A stretch of 64,000 bases of DNA from NCBI GenBank assembly GCA_030673965.1, contig JAUTCN010000004.1:1-64000 (forward strand). The letters run 5' to 3'. The notes under the pieces are model-generated. The model was not told the DNA's origin and made no database searches. It worked only from the letters and a program-made list of their open reading frames with translations. The position numbers and the translations under genes were made by a program. The DNA is from Fusobacterium sp. JB019 (GTDB taxonomy: Bacteria; Fusobacteriota; Fusobacteriia; Fusobacteriales; Fusobacteriaceae). Below are positions 42,932 through 52,860 of the stretch, in pieces (the first letter of the stretch is position 1; each line of letters begins with the position of its first letter).

Positions 42932-44272
42932 TTATAACCCAAATTCCTTTTCAATGAAAGCAGTTGTTACATTTCCTTTTTTATAATTTTCATTTTCTAG
43001 AACTTTTAAATGAAAAGGTATTGTTGTTTCTACACCTTCAATTATAAATTCATTTAAAGCTCTCTTCATTCTTGCAATAGCTTCTTCTCTATCTATACCA
43101 AAAGCAATTATTTTACCTATCATTGAATCATAATAAGGTGATATTTCATATCCTTGATATGTATGAGAATCTATTCTTATTCCTATTCCTCCTGGAGTTA
43201 CATATTTAGTTATTTTCCCAGGACATGGTAAAAATCCATGCTCTGTATCCTCTGCATTTATTCTACACTCTATTGCATGACCATAAGGAACTATATCCTC
43301 TTGAGTCATATTTAGTATATCTCCCTCAGCTAATACTATTTGTAATTTTATTATATCTAAACCAGTTACAGCTTCAGTTACTGTATGTTCCACTTGTATT
43401 CTAGTGTTCATCTCCATAAAATAAAAATTATTATCTTGATCTAGCAAAAATTCAAAAGTTCCTGCTGAATCATAATTAATAGCTTTTGCAAGTCTTACTG
43501 CTGCATCTCCCATTTCTTTTCTTACCTTTTCAGGTAATTTAAATGATGGAGATTCCTCTATTAATTTTTGATTTTTTCTTTGGATAGAACAATTTCTTTC
43601 TCCTAAATGTATTACATTCCCATGTTTATCTCCTATAATCTGAATTTCAACATGTTTAGGATTTTCAACATATTTCTCTACAAATACGTCTGGATTATTA
43701 AATGCTGCCTCTGCTTCATTTTGAGCTGCAACCATATTTCTTTCTAATTCCTCATCATTTCTAGCTATCCTCATTCCTTTTCCACCGCCACCAGCAGTAG
43801 CTTTAATCATTACTGGATATCCAATTCTTTCTTCTATTTCTTTTTTTGCTTCTTCAACATTTGTTATTATACCTGTTCCATTTGTTACAGGAACATTATT
43901 TTCTATTGCTTTTTCTCTTGCGGTAGCCTTATCTCCCATATTTTTTATGCACTCATGATTAGGTCCAATGTAAATTAATTCATGTATTCTACAAATTTTA
44001 GCAAATCTTGCATTTTCAGCTAAAAATCCATATCCTGGATGAATAGCATCTGCTCCAGTTATTTCTGCCGCTGCAATTATATTAGGAATTTTCAAATAAG
44101 AATCTACAGCTGAAGCTGCTCCTATACATACGGCTTCATCTGCCATTTGAACATGTAAACTATCCTTATCAGCCTCTGAATAAACTGCAACTGTTTTTAT
44201 TCCTAATTCTTTAGCTGCTCTTATTATCCTTATAGCTATTTCTCCTCTATTCGCAATAAGTATTTTCTTCAA
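42932..44272 (-). CDS. accC: acetyl-CoA carboxylase, biotin carboxylase subunit
   Basis: AccC (446 residues) carboxylates biotin on BCCP using ATP and bicarbonate. Motifs: [20 protein letters not shown] (N-terminus), [17 protein letters not shown], the ATP-grasp glycine loop [33 protein letters not shown] and [20 protein letters not shown] with the catalytic Arg region. All active-site residues are intact, so a biotin carrier must exist somewhere. The BCCP-like gene directly upstream (44310) lacks the biotin lysine. Confidence 0.95.
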   Translation of the reverse strand: MKKILIANRGEIAIRIIRAAKELGIKTVAVYSEADKDSLHVQMADEAVCIGAASAVDSYLKIPNIIAAAEITGADAIHPGYGFLAENARFAKICRIHELIYIGPNHECIKNMGDKATAREKAIENNVPVTNGTGIITNVEEAKKEIEERIGYPVMIKATAGGGGKGMRIARNDEELERNMVAAQNEAEAAFNNPDVFVEKYVENPKHVEIQIIGDKHGNVIHLGERNCSIQRKNQKLIEESPSFKLPEKVRKEMGDAAVRLAKAINYDSAGTFEFLLDQDNNFYFMEMNTRIQVEHTVTEAVTGLDIIKLQIVLAEGDILNMTQEDIVPYGHAIECRINAEDTEHGFLPCPGKITKYVTPGGIGIRIDSHTYQGYEISPYYDSMIGKIIAFGIDREEAIARMKRALNEFIIEGVETTIPFHLKVLENENYKKGNVTTAFIEKEFGL

Positions 44273-44309
44273 TTTTACCCTCCAATTTCTTTTATAATTT
44301 CCTTATAAA

Positions 44310-44714
44310 TTATTTGATTTTTATTAAAGCTTTTCCATAATCAGTTGTATCTCCATTTTTCAATAAAATTTCTTCTACAACACCAGCTTTATCAGACTTC
44401 ATAGGAGTTTTAATTCCAACTGTTGATATGTAACCTATTACTTGTCCTATCTTTATTGGTTGTCCTACGCTAACTAATGGAACTCCATTTTTATCAAAGA
44501 AATAAAACTTCCCTATATTAGTTGATTTTATATATTCAAAAACTTCCTCTTCTTTTACTATTTCTTCTTCTAAAATAACTTCCTCTTCAACTTCCTCTAT
44601 TAAATCTTTTTTTATTTTTATTTTTAGTTCTTCCGCTTCATAATTTATTTCAGATAGGTTCTTATCAGCTAATATCCTAACTAATTCATCTATCATTATT
44701 TCTTCTTTTTCCAC
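44310..44714 (-). CDS. accB: BCCP-like lipoyl/biotinyl-domain protein lacking the biotinylation motif
   Basis: A 134-residue protein in the accB position. N-terminal ~45 residues and an acidic linker (VEEEVILEEEIVKEEEVFEY), then a biotinyl-domain fold: VPLVSVGQPIKIGQVIGYIS and SDKAGVVEEILLKNGDTTDY. The hairpin that should read EAMKM reads STVGI: aligned on the flanking GQ and DKAG (22 residues, no gap), Gly100 sits where the biotinyl-Lys belongs; Lys102 and Lys106 are out of register. I re-read the codons and saw no frameshift. Start is GTG 44714, five bases after AGGAGG. It may be a pseudo-carrier or structural subunit; annotation as functional AccB should be held back. Confidence 0.75.
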   Translation of the reverse strand: MEKEEIMIDELVRILADKNLSEINYEAEELKIKIKKDLIEEVEEEVILEEEIVKEEEVFEYIKSTNIGKFYFFDKNGVPLVSVGQPIKIGQVIGYISTVGIKTPMKSDKAGVVEEILLKNGDTTDYGKALIKIK

Positions 44715-44739
44715 TTGTTCCTCCTATACTTTTTTTTTA

Positions 44740-44768
44740 ATTTTATCACAAACAGAAAAATGTAGCAA
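44740..44768 (-). promoter_or_regulatory. promoter of the accB-accC-asp23-amaP-nusB operon
   Basis: Minus strand TTGCTA (44763-44768), 17-base spacer, TAAAAT (44740-44745), just after the dnaE stop codon region. Confidence 0.6.
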
Positions 44769-44784
44769 GATAAAATTACATCAG

Positions 44785-47700
44785 TTATTTAATCACCAAG
44801 CTATCTTTTCCCAATAAATCCACAACTTCGTTTATAAAATTTAACGAAGGAAATACTTTAACTTTTGAATCCTTCACCACTTTTTTATTATCTTTTTTCA
44901 TTGCAAAGAAAAGAGTTGATTTCCCTCTATACCTTTTTAATATATCTTTTAATTTTAAAAATTTATGTTTCTCATTTTCCTTAAGCAATATATAAACTTT
45001 TTTATTATTTAAAAAACCTAATTTATTCACATCTATTAAACTTTTAACTATAAACTTTTTTGTTTCATTTCCATTAAAATAATCTGCTTTAATACTTCCT
45101 GAAAGAAATGCTGCTTTTCCTTCTATGAAATCTGAAGAATATTTATTAAAATCTCTTGGAAATATTATTCCTTGAATTAAGTCTGTATAATCCTCAATAT
45201 CAAATATCCCCATTACTTCTCCAGTTCTTTTAGTCACAACCTTTTTTATATTATAAATAATTCCGACTATATCCACAATCTTATTTTCTTCCCCATCTTT
45301 TATACTTTCTATATTATCTACACGATAAGTAGAGATTATATTTTTATAAACATCTAATGGATTTGCACTTAAATAAAATCCTAAAAATTCTTTTTCTTTT
45401 TTCAATTTTTCTTCTAATTTAAACTCTTCCACTTGAGACATGGAAAAACTAGTTATTGTAGATTTTGCTTCTCCAAATAAATTCATTTGCTGAATTTCAT
45501 CTTCTTTTAATCTTTTATTTGCATAATCAATTCCTTTAGAAATAGACTCTATTTTAGCTTTCCTATTTCCTTCTAGACAATCTAATGCTCCTGAATAAAC
45601 AAGAGCTTCTAAACCTTTTTTATTGATACCATATTTTTTAGTTCTAAAAATAAATTCATCAAAAGTTTTATACTCTCCGTTTTCCTCAACTTCTTGCTTT
45701 ATTCCTTCAGAAACTTTTATTCCTAAATTTTTTATTGCTGAAAGAGCAAATACTATACCTTCCCTATCAACTAAGAATCTAGAAGCTGCTTTATTTACAT
45801 TTGGAAATTTAACCTTAACTTGATGTCTTCTTGCATCTTCAATATACCCTGCAATATTTTCTATATCCTTCATTCCTGAACTCATGATTGCTGCAAAATA
45901 ATACTTAGGATATAAAGCTTTTAAATATGCTGTCCAATATGCAATCAGAGCATAGGCAGCTGAATGCGATTTATTGAATCCATAGCCTGCAAATTTATCT
46001 ATTAGATGAAATATTTCATTTGCTTTCTCTTCTGTATAACCATTTTTTATAGAACGTTCTATAAATTTTTCTTTGTTTTCTTCCATTATATAAATATTCT
46101 TTTTTCCCATGGCTCTTCTTAATAAATCTGCTTCTCCTAAAGAATAATTAGCCATGATATTAGCTATTTTCATAACTTGTTCTTGATAAAGTATTACCCC
46201 ATAAGTTTCTTCTAATATTTCTTTTAAAGAATTATGAGGATATTTAATTTCTTCTCTCCCATTTTTACAATTAATAAAATTATCAACCATCCCAGATCCT
46301 AATGGTCCCGGTCTATATAAAGCTAACAATGCTATTATATCTTCAAATCTATCTGGCTTTAATTTTCTAAGTATTTTTCTTATTCCTTTAGATTCGCACT
46401 GAAAAACTCCTAATGTATCTCCATTAGAAAGTAATTTATAAACCTCTTCACTATTTAAAGGAATTTCTTCTAACTTTATTTCTTTTTTCAAATCTTCTTT
46501 TACATAATCTATCGTCCTTTGGATATTTGTTAGATTTTTCAAACCTAAAAAATCCATTTTCAAAAGTCCTAATTCTTCCAATTCTTTCATTTGATATTGA
46601 GTTGAGATCGATGAATCTTTGTCTGAATAAAGAGGTACAGTTTCATTTAGAGGATCTTTTGTAATAACTATTCCTGCAGCATGAATAGAAGTATGTCTAA
46701 CTTTATTTTCTAATCTACCAGAAAAATCTAATACCATTTTTATTTCATTATCAGTTTTATAAATTTCATTTAATTCTTTTACATTTTTTAATGCCTCTTT
46801 AATAGAATAATTAAAAGGAATTAATTTAGCCACTTTATCAATTTTTGAAAGTTGTATATTTAAAACTCTTCCTACATCTCTTATTGCTGCTCTAGCCTTT
46901 AAAGTTCCGAAAGTTATAATTTGAGCTACTTTATCACTACCATATTTTTTAACTACATATTCTATTAATTCTTGTCTTCTTTCCTGACAAATATCTATAT
47001 CTATATCTGGCATAGATATTCTTTCTGGATTTAAAAATCTTTCAAAAATCAAATTATACTTCAAAGGATCTAATTCTGTTATTCCTAAAGCATAAGCAAC
47101 TAAACTTCCTGCTGCTGATCCTCTTCCTGGACCAATAGGTATTCCTCTTTTTTTGGCAAAACTTATAAAATCCCATACAACAACAAAATACCCAGCATAT
47201 CCCATCTTATTTATAATGGATATTTCATATTCTATACGCTCTATTATACTCTCATTAAGACCTAAGGGATATCTTTTTTTTAATCCTTCATAAACTAAAG
47301 TTTTCAAATAATTTTCTATATTACTTTGATCTTTTGGAATTACATAGTAAGGAAACTTAAATTTTCCAAATTCAATTTGAACATTACATTTATCACTAAT
47401 TTCATTAGTATTATCAATAGCCTCTATATATTCTTGACCTAAAGCTTCTATCATTTCTTCTCTAGTTTTTAAATATAATTCTTCTGTTTCTATTTTCATT
47501 CTTTTTTCATCATTTATTCTAGAACCTGTTTGGATACAAAGCATTATATCTTGTAATACATGATCCCCTTTATTAACATAATGAGTATCATTTGTTGCTA
47601 CTGTTTTCACTTGAAATTTATTAGCTAACTGAAATAATTTTTTATTTAATTCTTCTTGAATTAAAAACCCATTATTTTGTAATTCTATATAAAAATCTTC

Positions 47701-48198
47701 TTTTCCAAAAATTTCTATATAATCTTCTATCGCTGCATTTATTTTTTCTGAAGATTCTTCATCTAGAATTCTTCTAGAAATTTCTCCTTGCATACAAGCT
47801 GATAGACAAATAACACCTTCCCTATGCTTCTTTAAAAATTCTTTATCTGTTCTAGGTTTATAATAAAATCCTTCAATATAGGCTTGGGAACTTATTTTTA
47901 TTAAATTTTTATATCCTTCATTATTTTTAGCCAATAAAACAACATGAAAAATTCTACCTTCTTTATTTTTCATTCCATTCTCAGCGACATAAGCTTCTAT
48001 ACCTATTATAGGCTTAATGCCATTTTCAATGGCTTTTTTATACATTTCTATTGCCCCGAACATATTCCCATGATCAGTTATACCAATACTTCTCATTTTT
48101 AATTCTTTGGCTTTACTTATATATTCTGAAATCTTTCCGACACCATCAAGAAGACTATACTCTGTATGTAAATGTAAATGAGTAAATCTATTTTCCAT
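44785..48198 (-). CDS. dnaE: DNA polymerase III alpha subunit DnaE
   Basis: DnaE (1137 residues), the second replicative polymerase beside PolC; in organisms with both it usually extends primers and makes lagging strands. Domains: PHP domain (THLHLHTEYSLLDGVGK; ITDHGNMFGAIEMY), polymerase palm (GPGRGSAAGSLVAYALGITE; ISMPDIDIDICQERRQELIE with catalytic Asp residues), DFLGLKNLTNIQRTID, LLRRAMGKK fingers, helix-hairpin-helix and OB fold near the C-terminus (NKIVDIVGIIYNIKKVVTKR). It is 36 bases downstream of the SNF2-partner gene and probably cotranscribed with that pair. Confidence 0.95.
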   Translation of the reverse strand: MENRFTHLHLHTEYSLLDGVGKISEYISKAKELKMRSIGITDHGNMFGAIEMYKKAIENGIKPIIGIEAYVAENGMKNKEGRIFHVVLLAKNNEGYKNLIKISSQAYIEGFYYKPRTDKEFLKKHREGVICLSACMQGEISRRILDEESSEKINAAIEDYIEIFGKEDFYIELQNNGFLIQEELNKKLFQLANKFQVKTVATNDTHYVNKGDHVLQDIMLCIQTGSRINDEKRMKIETEELYLKTREEMIEALGQEYIEAIDNTNEISDKCNVQIEFGKFKFPYYVIPKDQSNIENYLKTLVYEGLKKRYPLGLNESIIERIEYEISIINKMGYAGYFVVVWDFISFAKKRGIPIGPGRGSAAGSLVAYALGITELDPLKYNLIFERFLNPERISMPDIDIDICQERRQELIEYVVKKYGSDKVAQIITFGTLKARAAIRDVGRVLNIQLSKIDKVAKLIPFNYSIKEALKNVKELNEIYKTDNEIKMVLDFSGRLENKVRHTSIHAAGIVITKDPLNETVPLYSDKDSSISTQYQMKELEELGLLKMDFLGLKNLTNIQRTIDYVKEDLKKEIKLEEIPLNSEEVYKLLSNGDTLGVFQCESKGIRKILRKLKPDRFEDIIALLALYRPGPLGSGMVDNFINCKNGREEIKYPHNSLKEILEETYGVILYQEQVMKIANIMANYSLGEADLLRRAMGKKNIYIMEENKEKFIERSIKNGYTEEKANEIFHLIDKFAGYGFNKSHSAAYALIAYWTAYLKALYPKYYFAAIMSSGMKDIENIAGYIEDARRHQVKVKFPNVNKAASRFLVDREGIVFALSAIKNLGIKVSEGIKQEVEENGEYKTFDEFIFRTKKYGINKKGLEALVYSGALDCLEGNRKAKIESISKGIDYANKRLKEDEIQQMNLFGEAKSTITSFSMSQVEEFKLEEKLKKEKEFLGFYLSANPLDVYKNIISTYRVDNIESIKDGEENKIVDIVGIIYNIKKVVTKRTGEVMGIFDIEDYTDLIQGIIFPRDFNKYSSDFIEGKAAFLSGSIKADYFNGNETKKFIVKSLIDVNKLGFLNNKKVYILLKENEKHKFLKLKDILKRYRGKSTLFFAMKKDNKKVVKDSKVKVFPSLNFINEVVDLLGKDSLVIK

Positions 48199-48233
48199 AA
48201 TAGTATCTCCTTTCGATCTTTACTTATATTATA

Positions 48234-49994
48234 TTACACATTTTCAAAATAATATCCATTTTCTTTTAAAATTTCAGAAAATTTTTCTATATTTTCTTCT
48301 TTTATTAAAATATGAAATTCTTCAGCCTTTAATATTAACTTTCCAATTTCTTTGTTCTTTATAATAAAGTTTACTAATTCTTTATCTTCTCCTAATTTTA
48401 AAACTTTATAATCATTAATTATTTTAATTGAGTTAATTCTTTTTTCCATTTCGTTAAAAAAATCTGTCCAAATATTTGAAAAATCAGAAGATATTTTTTC
48501 TTTAAATTCATTAATTTTTTCATAGAAATCTTTTTTGTTTTTTATTTTTCTAAAAAAACTATCCTTAGAAAGCTTATACTTATTAGATGAAATTTTTGTA
48601 CCTATAGTTTCTAAAAATAATATTTTAATTGGAGATTCTCCAATTAATGTTATTATTAATCTATCATCTTCTAATATAGCGTTTCCTTCTTCCTCTTCTT
48701 TGAAATCATATTTATCACTTCTACCAAAGATATATCTCCCTAATTCTGTAAACTTAATGGCTTTAATTCCATCAAACTTAGATAAATAACCATGCTTTAA
48801 ATATAATGCATTTTTATTTGAAGGTAATGTATAGAAAATTTCAATTACTCCTAATGCACTAAGTATAAATAAAACAGATTTTATAAATGGTTCTATTATA
48901 TAATTTCTGTAATTAAAATAAGAAGTTATTTTAGTTCTCTCATAGTTAGCTTCATTTATATAAATATTATTATACACTGAATTTATATCTAAAACTTCTA
49001 TAAATTTATCATTATATATAATATAGTTTATTATATTATCTACATTAACCATTTTATTATCTGGCATTTCCATTAAAGCTTCTTTAATAGTTTGTATTCC
49101 TCTTTTTACTTCACTATTATTTTTAAAAATTTTATTTACACCTTTTAAATAATTTAAATATAGTCTTATATAAACTGAATTCTTATCCTTTATACTTTTA
49201 CCCTCTAGAAAATCATTCACTATATTTTTAATATTGCTAGCCCTTAAATAGGAAATATTTAGATATTCTTCCTTCAATAAAAAGAAAAACAACGCTATTG
49301 TTTCAGTTTTTAAAAAACTCAAATCCTTCTCATCTTCATAATACTCTTTTATATTACAATATTTACACATATTATTTTTAGAAGATTTTAATACCTTCCC
49401 ACTTGAAGATAATTCTATTTTTCCATCTGCAAAAAATTTAAAATAATTTACAATGTCTTCTAAAATAATATTTTCATTACTATCGCTAGATAGTTTTCCA
49501 TATCTTTCAGAAGGATAAATATAACATTCCTTTGTCCTAGGCAAGAATTCTCTATACCATCTTACAATGTCGTTATCTAAATATAAATATTCTTCTTTTT
49601 TTACTCCATACCCATATTTAAAAAATCTATACTCATCTTTTAACTGTATATCGTTTGAAAACTCTCTACCTTTTTTAAAACATAAATCTCTTTCTTTTAT
49701 GATGTATTTCCCATCCCAAGCTATTCTTATAAATATTTCTTGAACATCTTTAGGTAAAGTTGAAAAAACATTTAAAAAACTTTCTTTTTTTAAGAAAATC
49801 TGATCCATTAATTCTAAAAATTTAGATTTTTTACTGTCCTCTGTTATTAAAGAAACTTCAAAAATTCCCATATTTAATCCAATATATCCTTCTGCTATTA
49901 GGTCTATGAAATAAACCTTAAATAATTTATATAAATCACTTTTTGTATAAAATTTATCTATCGCTTCTCTAAACTGTGTCCTGCTTATTCCCAT
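48234..49994 (-). CDS. unknown protein encoded with the SNF2 helicase
   Basis: A 586-residue protein I cannot assign with confidence. It has no membrane segment or signal. A Cys pair (MCKYCNIKEYY, about residue 208) could bind metal with other residues. The last ~150 residues (ILEDDRLIITLIGESPIKIL; NKYKLSKDSFFRKIKNKKDF; YKVLKLGEDKELVNFIIKNK) recall the helicase-associated domain (Helicase_C_3/XPB-like) that accompanies some bacterial helicases. It starts 15 bases after the SNF2 gene and ends 36 bases before dnaE, so it is probably a partner of the helicase. Sequence is lysine-, isoleucine- and asparagine-rich like the rest of the window, with no sign of transfer. Confidence 0.55.
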   Translation of the reverse strand: MGISRTQFREAIDKFYTKSDLYKLFKVYFIDLIAEGYIGLNMGIFEVSLITEDSKKSKFLELMDQIFLKKESFLNVFSTLPKDVQEIFIRIAWDGKYIIKERDLCFKKGREFSNDIQLKDEYRFFKYGYGVKKEEYLYLDNDIVRWYREFLPRTKECYIYPSERYGKLSSDSNENIILEDIVNYFKFFADGKIELSSSGKVLKSSKNNMCKYCNIKEYYEDEKDLSFLKTETIALFFFLLKEEYLNISYLRASNIKNIVNDFLEGKSIKDKNSVYIRLYLNYLKGVNKIFKNNSEVKRGIQTIKEALMEMPDNKMVNVDNIINYIIYNDKFIEVLDINSVYNNIYINEANYERTKITSYFNYRNYIIEPFIKSVLFILSALGVIEIFYTLPSNKNALYLKHGYLSKFDGIKAIKFTELGRYIFGRSDKYDFKEEEEGNAILEDDRLIITLIGESPIKILFLETIGTKISSNKYKLSKDSFFRKIKNKKDFYEKINEFKEKISSDFSNIWTDFFNEMEKRINSIKIINDYKVLKLGEDKELVNFIIKNKEIGKLILKAEEFHILIKEENIEKFSEILKENGYYFENV

Positions 49995-50009
49995 AAAATC
50001 TCCTATCCT

Positions 50010-52736
50010 TTAACTACCTAATATAAACTCTATATCTTCTTCATTTAAATTTTTAACTGCTGCCCCTTCATCTGATATCAAACTTTCAACCAATTGAGTT
50101 TTTGTTTCTTGTAATTTTAAGATTTTTTCCTCTATTGTATCTTTAAGAATCATTTTATATGAAAAGACTGTTCTATCTTGTCCTAATCTATATGCTCTAT
50201 CCACTGCCTGATTTTCAACAGTTTTATTCCACCATGGATCATAAATAAATATTGTATCTGCTGCAGTTAAATTAAGACCAACTCCTCCTGTTTTTAAGGT
50301 CATTACAAATACTTTATATTTAGAATCTGTTTGAAATTTGTCAACTAATATATGCCTATCTTTAGTAGCTCCTGTCATTGATAAATATTTTATTTCATTT
50401 TTTTCTAATTCTTTACAAATCCCATCTATAGAATTAATATAATTAGCAAAAACTAAAACCTTATGATTATTTTTTACCGCTTCTATTATATTTTCTATAA
50501 CAACTGTCTTTTTACTTGAAACAATAGATGAATTTTTAATTTCTGGACAACTTGTAATTTGTCTTAATTCATTTAATGCTTGAAGAATATAAAATTGCGA
50601 TTTATTAAATCCTTTTACTTTTATATTCTCATGAACCATATTATAATAATACATTCTTCTTTCTTCGTAATATTTTTTTTGATTTGGATTCATTTCAATG
50701 TATACTACTTTTTCTATTTTATCTGGTAAATCTTTCAATACTTCTTTTTTTATTCTTCTTAAAATAAATGGATATATTTTTTTTCTTAATTCATTAATAG
50801 CCTCTTGATCATTATCCCTATGTATAGGAACTGCATAAAACCTATTAAACTCTTCAGCTGTTCCAAACATTGAAGGATTTAGAAACCTAAATAAAGAATA
50901 CAATTCTCCCAAATTATTCTCAACAGGAGTTCCAGATAAAGCTATTCTATTCTTAGAATTTAAAAGCATAACAGCCTTTGTTGTCTGGGCATTTATATTT
51001 TTTATATTTTGAGATTCATCTAGTATAACTAAATCAAATTTCAATTTTTTTACTTTCTCTATATCATTTCTTACTGTCCCATAAGTCGTTAAAATAACTT
51101 CACTATTCATTATTTCTTCTAAATTTCTATTACTTCCATAATAAATTCCAGTATTTAAATTAGGACTAAACTTTTTTATTTCACTTTCCCAGTTATATAC
51201 TAAACTTTTAGGCATAACAACTAGAGTTTTTTTATTAGCTCGTGTATGTATTTTATTTATTAACACAATTGCTTGCAAGGTTTTCCCAAGTCCCATATCA
51301 TCAGCTAAACAACCGCCTAAATTGTTACTTATTAAATAAGCTAACCATTTACAACCATATTCTTGATACTTTCTTAACGTTGCATTTATTTTAGGCAATC
51401 TTATTTTTTTACTTTCTAAATTATTTATTCCTAAGAAAAAATCTTTTCTTTTGTTTATTTCTGTTTTTAAAATTTTATCATTAATCATCTCATCGACTAT
51501 AGGTAAATCAAAAAATGATATTTTCACTTTTTTATCTTGATCTATTTTAAAAACTTTTTCCAATTTCTCTATATATTTTTTATTAATTATAGCGTTAGTT
51601 CCATCTCCTAAAACAATATAAGAGTCCTTTTTTAAAGTGGATAATATGTCAGCTATACTAAACTTTTCTTCTCCTATCTCTAATTCTAATTCTCCTTCTA
51701 AAAAATCTATAGAATGTTTTAACTTTCCAACTAACTTAGGTTTCGCAACTTTAATGCTATATTTTTTAAGTTTATCTGTTCCAATTACCTTATACTTACC
51801 TGCTAATTGCAACAAATCTTTTTTTACAAATTCTTTCGCTAATTTTTCTTGTATTATAAGTAAATTATCTTCATCTAAAAAATAACCATATCTTATTCCT
51901 AAATTTTTCTGATGCTTTGTTATAATTTTTATTATTTCATCAATAAATTCATTTGTTTTTTCCAAATCAACTCTACTCTTAGATATTTTCTTTTCCAAAT
52001 TATTAATAATTATAATTTCCTCTAAATTATTCTTCCGTATAAATTCATCAGAAATAGAGGAATATAATATATTTATCTTTAAATAAAGACTGTTATCCTG
52101 GGAAATTTTATCAATTACTAATTGGGGAATTCCTTTTAATTCTAATTTTTTTTCAACCTTATAATCTAAATAATTTATTTCTATATCATTGACATAATTA
52201 TTAGCTAAAGATAGAAAAACCTCTATATCATTTTTATCAATACTTATATTTAAATCTTCTAATAAACTTGTATCTAAAAATAATTCTTTGAAATTATATA
52301 TTATACCTTTCCTAAAAATTAAATGTTCATTTAAAATCTTAAAATCAAAATATTTATTATTTAAAACTAATTTTGAATCTAATTTTCCCTCTTCTTCTGA
52401 TTCTTCTAAGATTAAACTTAAACTATTTTCTTCTAAACTCCATAAAATTTTATTGAAATTCTCATCCACAAAATTATCAATTTCTTTTAAATATTCAGCT
52501 ATCTCTGAAACTTGTTCGAAATATAGTTCTTTTCTAATTTCTCCCCATCCAACAAAAAAATCATCTTCTTTAGTTTCTTTTAATAACGAGACTAATTTTT
52601 CTATATTTTCATTTTCAATTTGAAAATTGCTAAAATCTGTTATTTCGTCTTTTTCTTTAGAAACTGGAACAATATAATCTCCATCATTATCTATAATAAG
52701 CATAAAATAAATTTCTTTTTCCGTTTTTAATTTCAT
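50010..52736 (-). CDS. SNF2-family DNA translocase/helicase
   Basis: A 908-residue protein. The N-terminal ~450 residues are a poorly conserved SNF2-associated region. Residues ~460-900 form the ATPase: TLRKYQEYGCKWLAYLISNN (Q/Ia region), LADDMGLGKTLQAI (Walker A, ~480), LVILDESQNIKN (DEAH box in DESQ form), ALSGTPVENNLGELYSLFRF, then the second RecA lobe with TLKTGGVGLNLTAADTIF and QAVDRAYRLGQDRTVF. No nuclease, SWIM zinc finger or methylase domain was seen. Such proteins remodel protein-DNA complexes or RNA polymerase (RapA-like). It is the first gene of SNF2-partner-dnaE, from the promoter at 52781-52809. Confidence 0.88.
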   Translation of the reverse strand: MKLKTEKEIYFMLIIDNDGDYIVPVSKEKDEITDFSNFQIENENIEKLVSLLKETKEDDFFVGWGEIRKELYFEQVSEIAEYLKEIDNFVDENFNKILWSLEENSLSLILEESEEEGKLDSKLVLNNKYFDFKILNEHLIFRKGIIYNFKELFLDTSLLEDLNISIDKNDIEVFLSLANNYVNDIEINYLDYKVEKKLELKGIPQLVIDKISQDNSLYLKINILYSSISDEFIRKNNLEEIIIINNLEKKISKSRVDLEKTNEFIDEIIKIITKHQKNLGIRYGYFLDEDNLLIIQEKLAKEFVKKDLLQLAGKYKVIGTDKLKKYSIKVAKPKLVGKLKHSIDFLEGELELEIGEEKFSIADILSTLKKDSYIVLGDGTNAIINKKYIEKLEKVFKIDQDKKVKISFFDLPIVDEMINDKILKTEINKRKDFFLGINNLESKKIRLPKINATLRKYQEYGCKWLAYLISNNLGGCLADDMGLGKTLQAIVLINKIHTRANKKTLVVMPKSLVYNWESEIKKFSPNLNTGIYYGSNRNLEEIMNSEVILTTYGTVRNDIEKVKKLKFDLVILDESQNIKNINAQTTKAVMLLNSKNRIALSGTPVENNLGELYSLFRFLNPSMFGTAEEFNRFYAVPIHRDNDQEAINELRKKIYPFILRRIKKEVLKDLPDKIEKVVYIEMNPNQKKYYEERRMYYYNMVHENIKVKGFNKSQFYILQALNELRQITSCPEIKNSSIVSSKKTVVIENIIEAVKNNHKVLVFANYINSIDGICKELEKNEIKYLSMTGATKDRHILVDKFQTDSKYKVFVMTLKTGGVGLNLTAADTIFIYDPWWNKTVENQAVDRAYRLGQDRTVFSYKMILKDTIEEKILKLQETKTQLVESLISDEGAAVKNLNEEDIEFILGS

Positions 52737-52780
52737 ATTTCCCCTATTTTATCTCCCTTTTTTATTTTTTGCTAAGATTA

Positions 52781-52809
52781 ATTATATCATAATTTCTTCT
52801 ATCCATCAA
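52781..52809 (-). promoter_or_regulatory. promoter of the SNF2-partner-dnaE operon
   Basis: Minus strand TTGATG (52804-52809), 17-base spacer, TATAAT (52781-52786), about 45 bases before the SNF2 start codon. Confidence 0.65.
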
Positions 52810-52830
52810 GTTTATCAAGTCTTTATCATA

Positions 52831-52860
52831 AAAAAAAAGACCTTCTCAGGTCTTTTTTTT
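52831..52860 (-). terminator. Rho-independent terminator after nhaC
   Basis: Thirteen-base arms AAAAAAAAGACCT (52831-52843) and complement (52848-52860), loop TCTC. On the minus strand the 3' arm carries the T-run. It overlaps the nhaC stop codon. Confidence 0.85.

Noticed and set aside
48234-52736. SNF2-partner pair considered as a known defence system (DISARM-, BREX- or Zorya-like)
   Set aside because: No methylase, nuclease, phospholipase or membrane component is present, and the genes are contiguous with dnaE with native composition.
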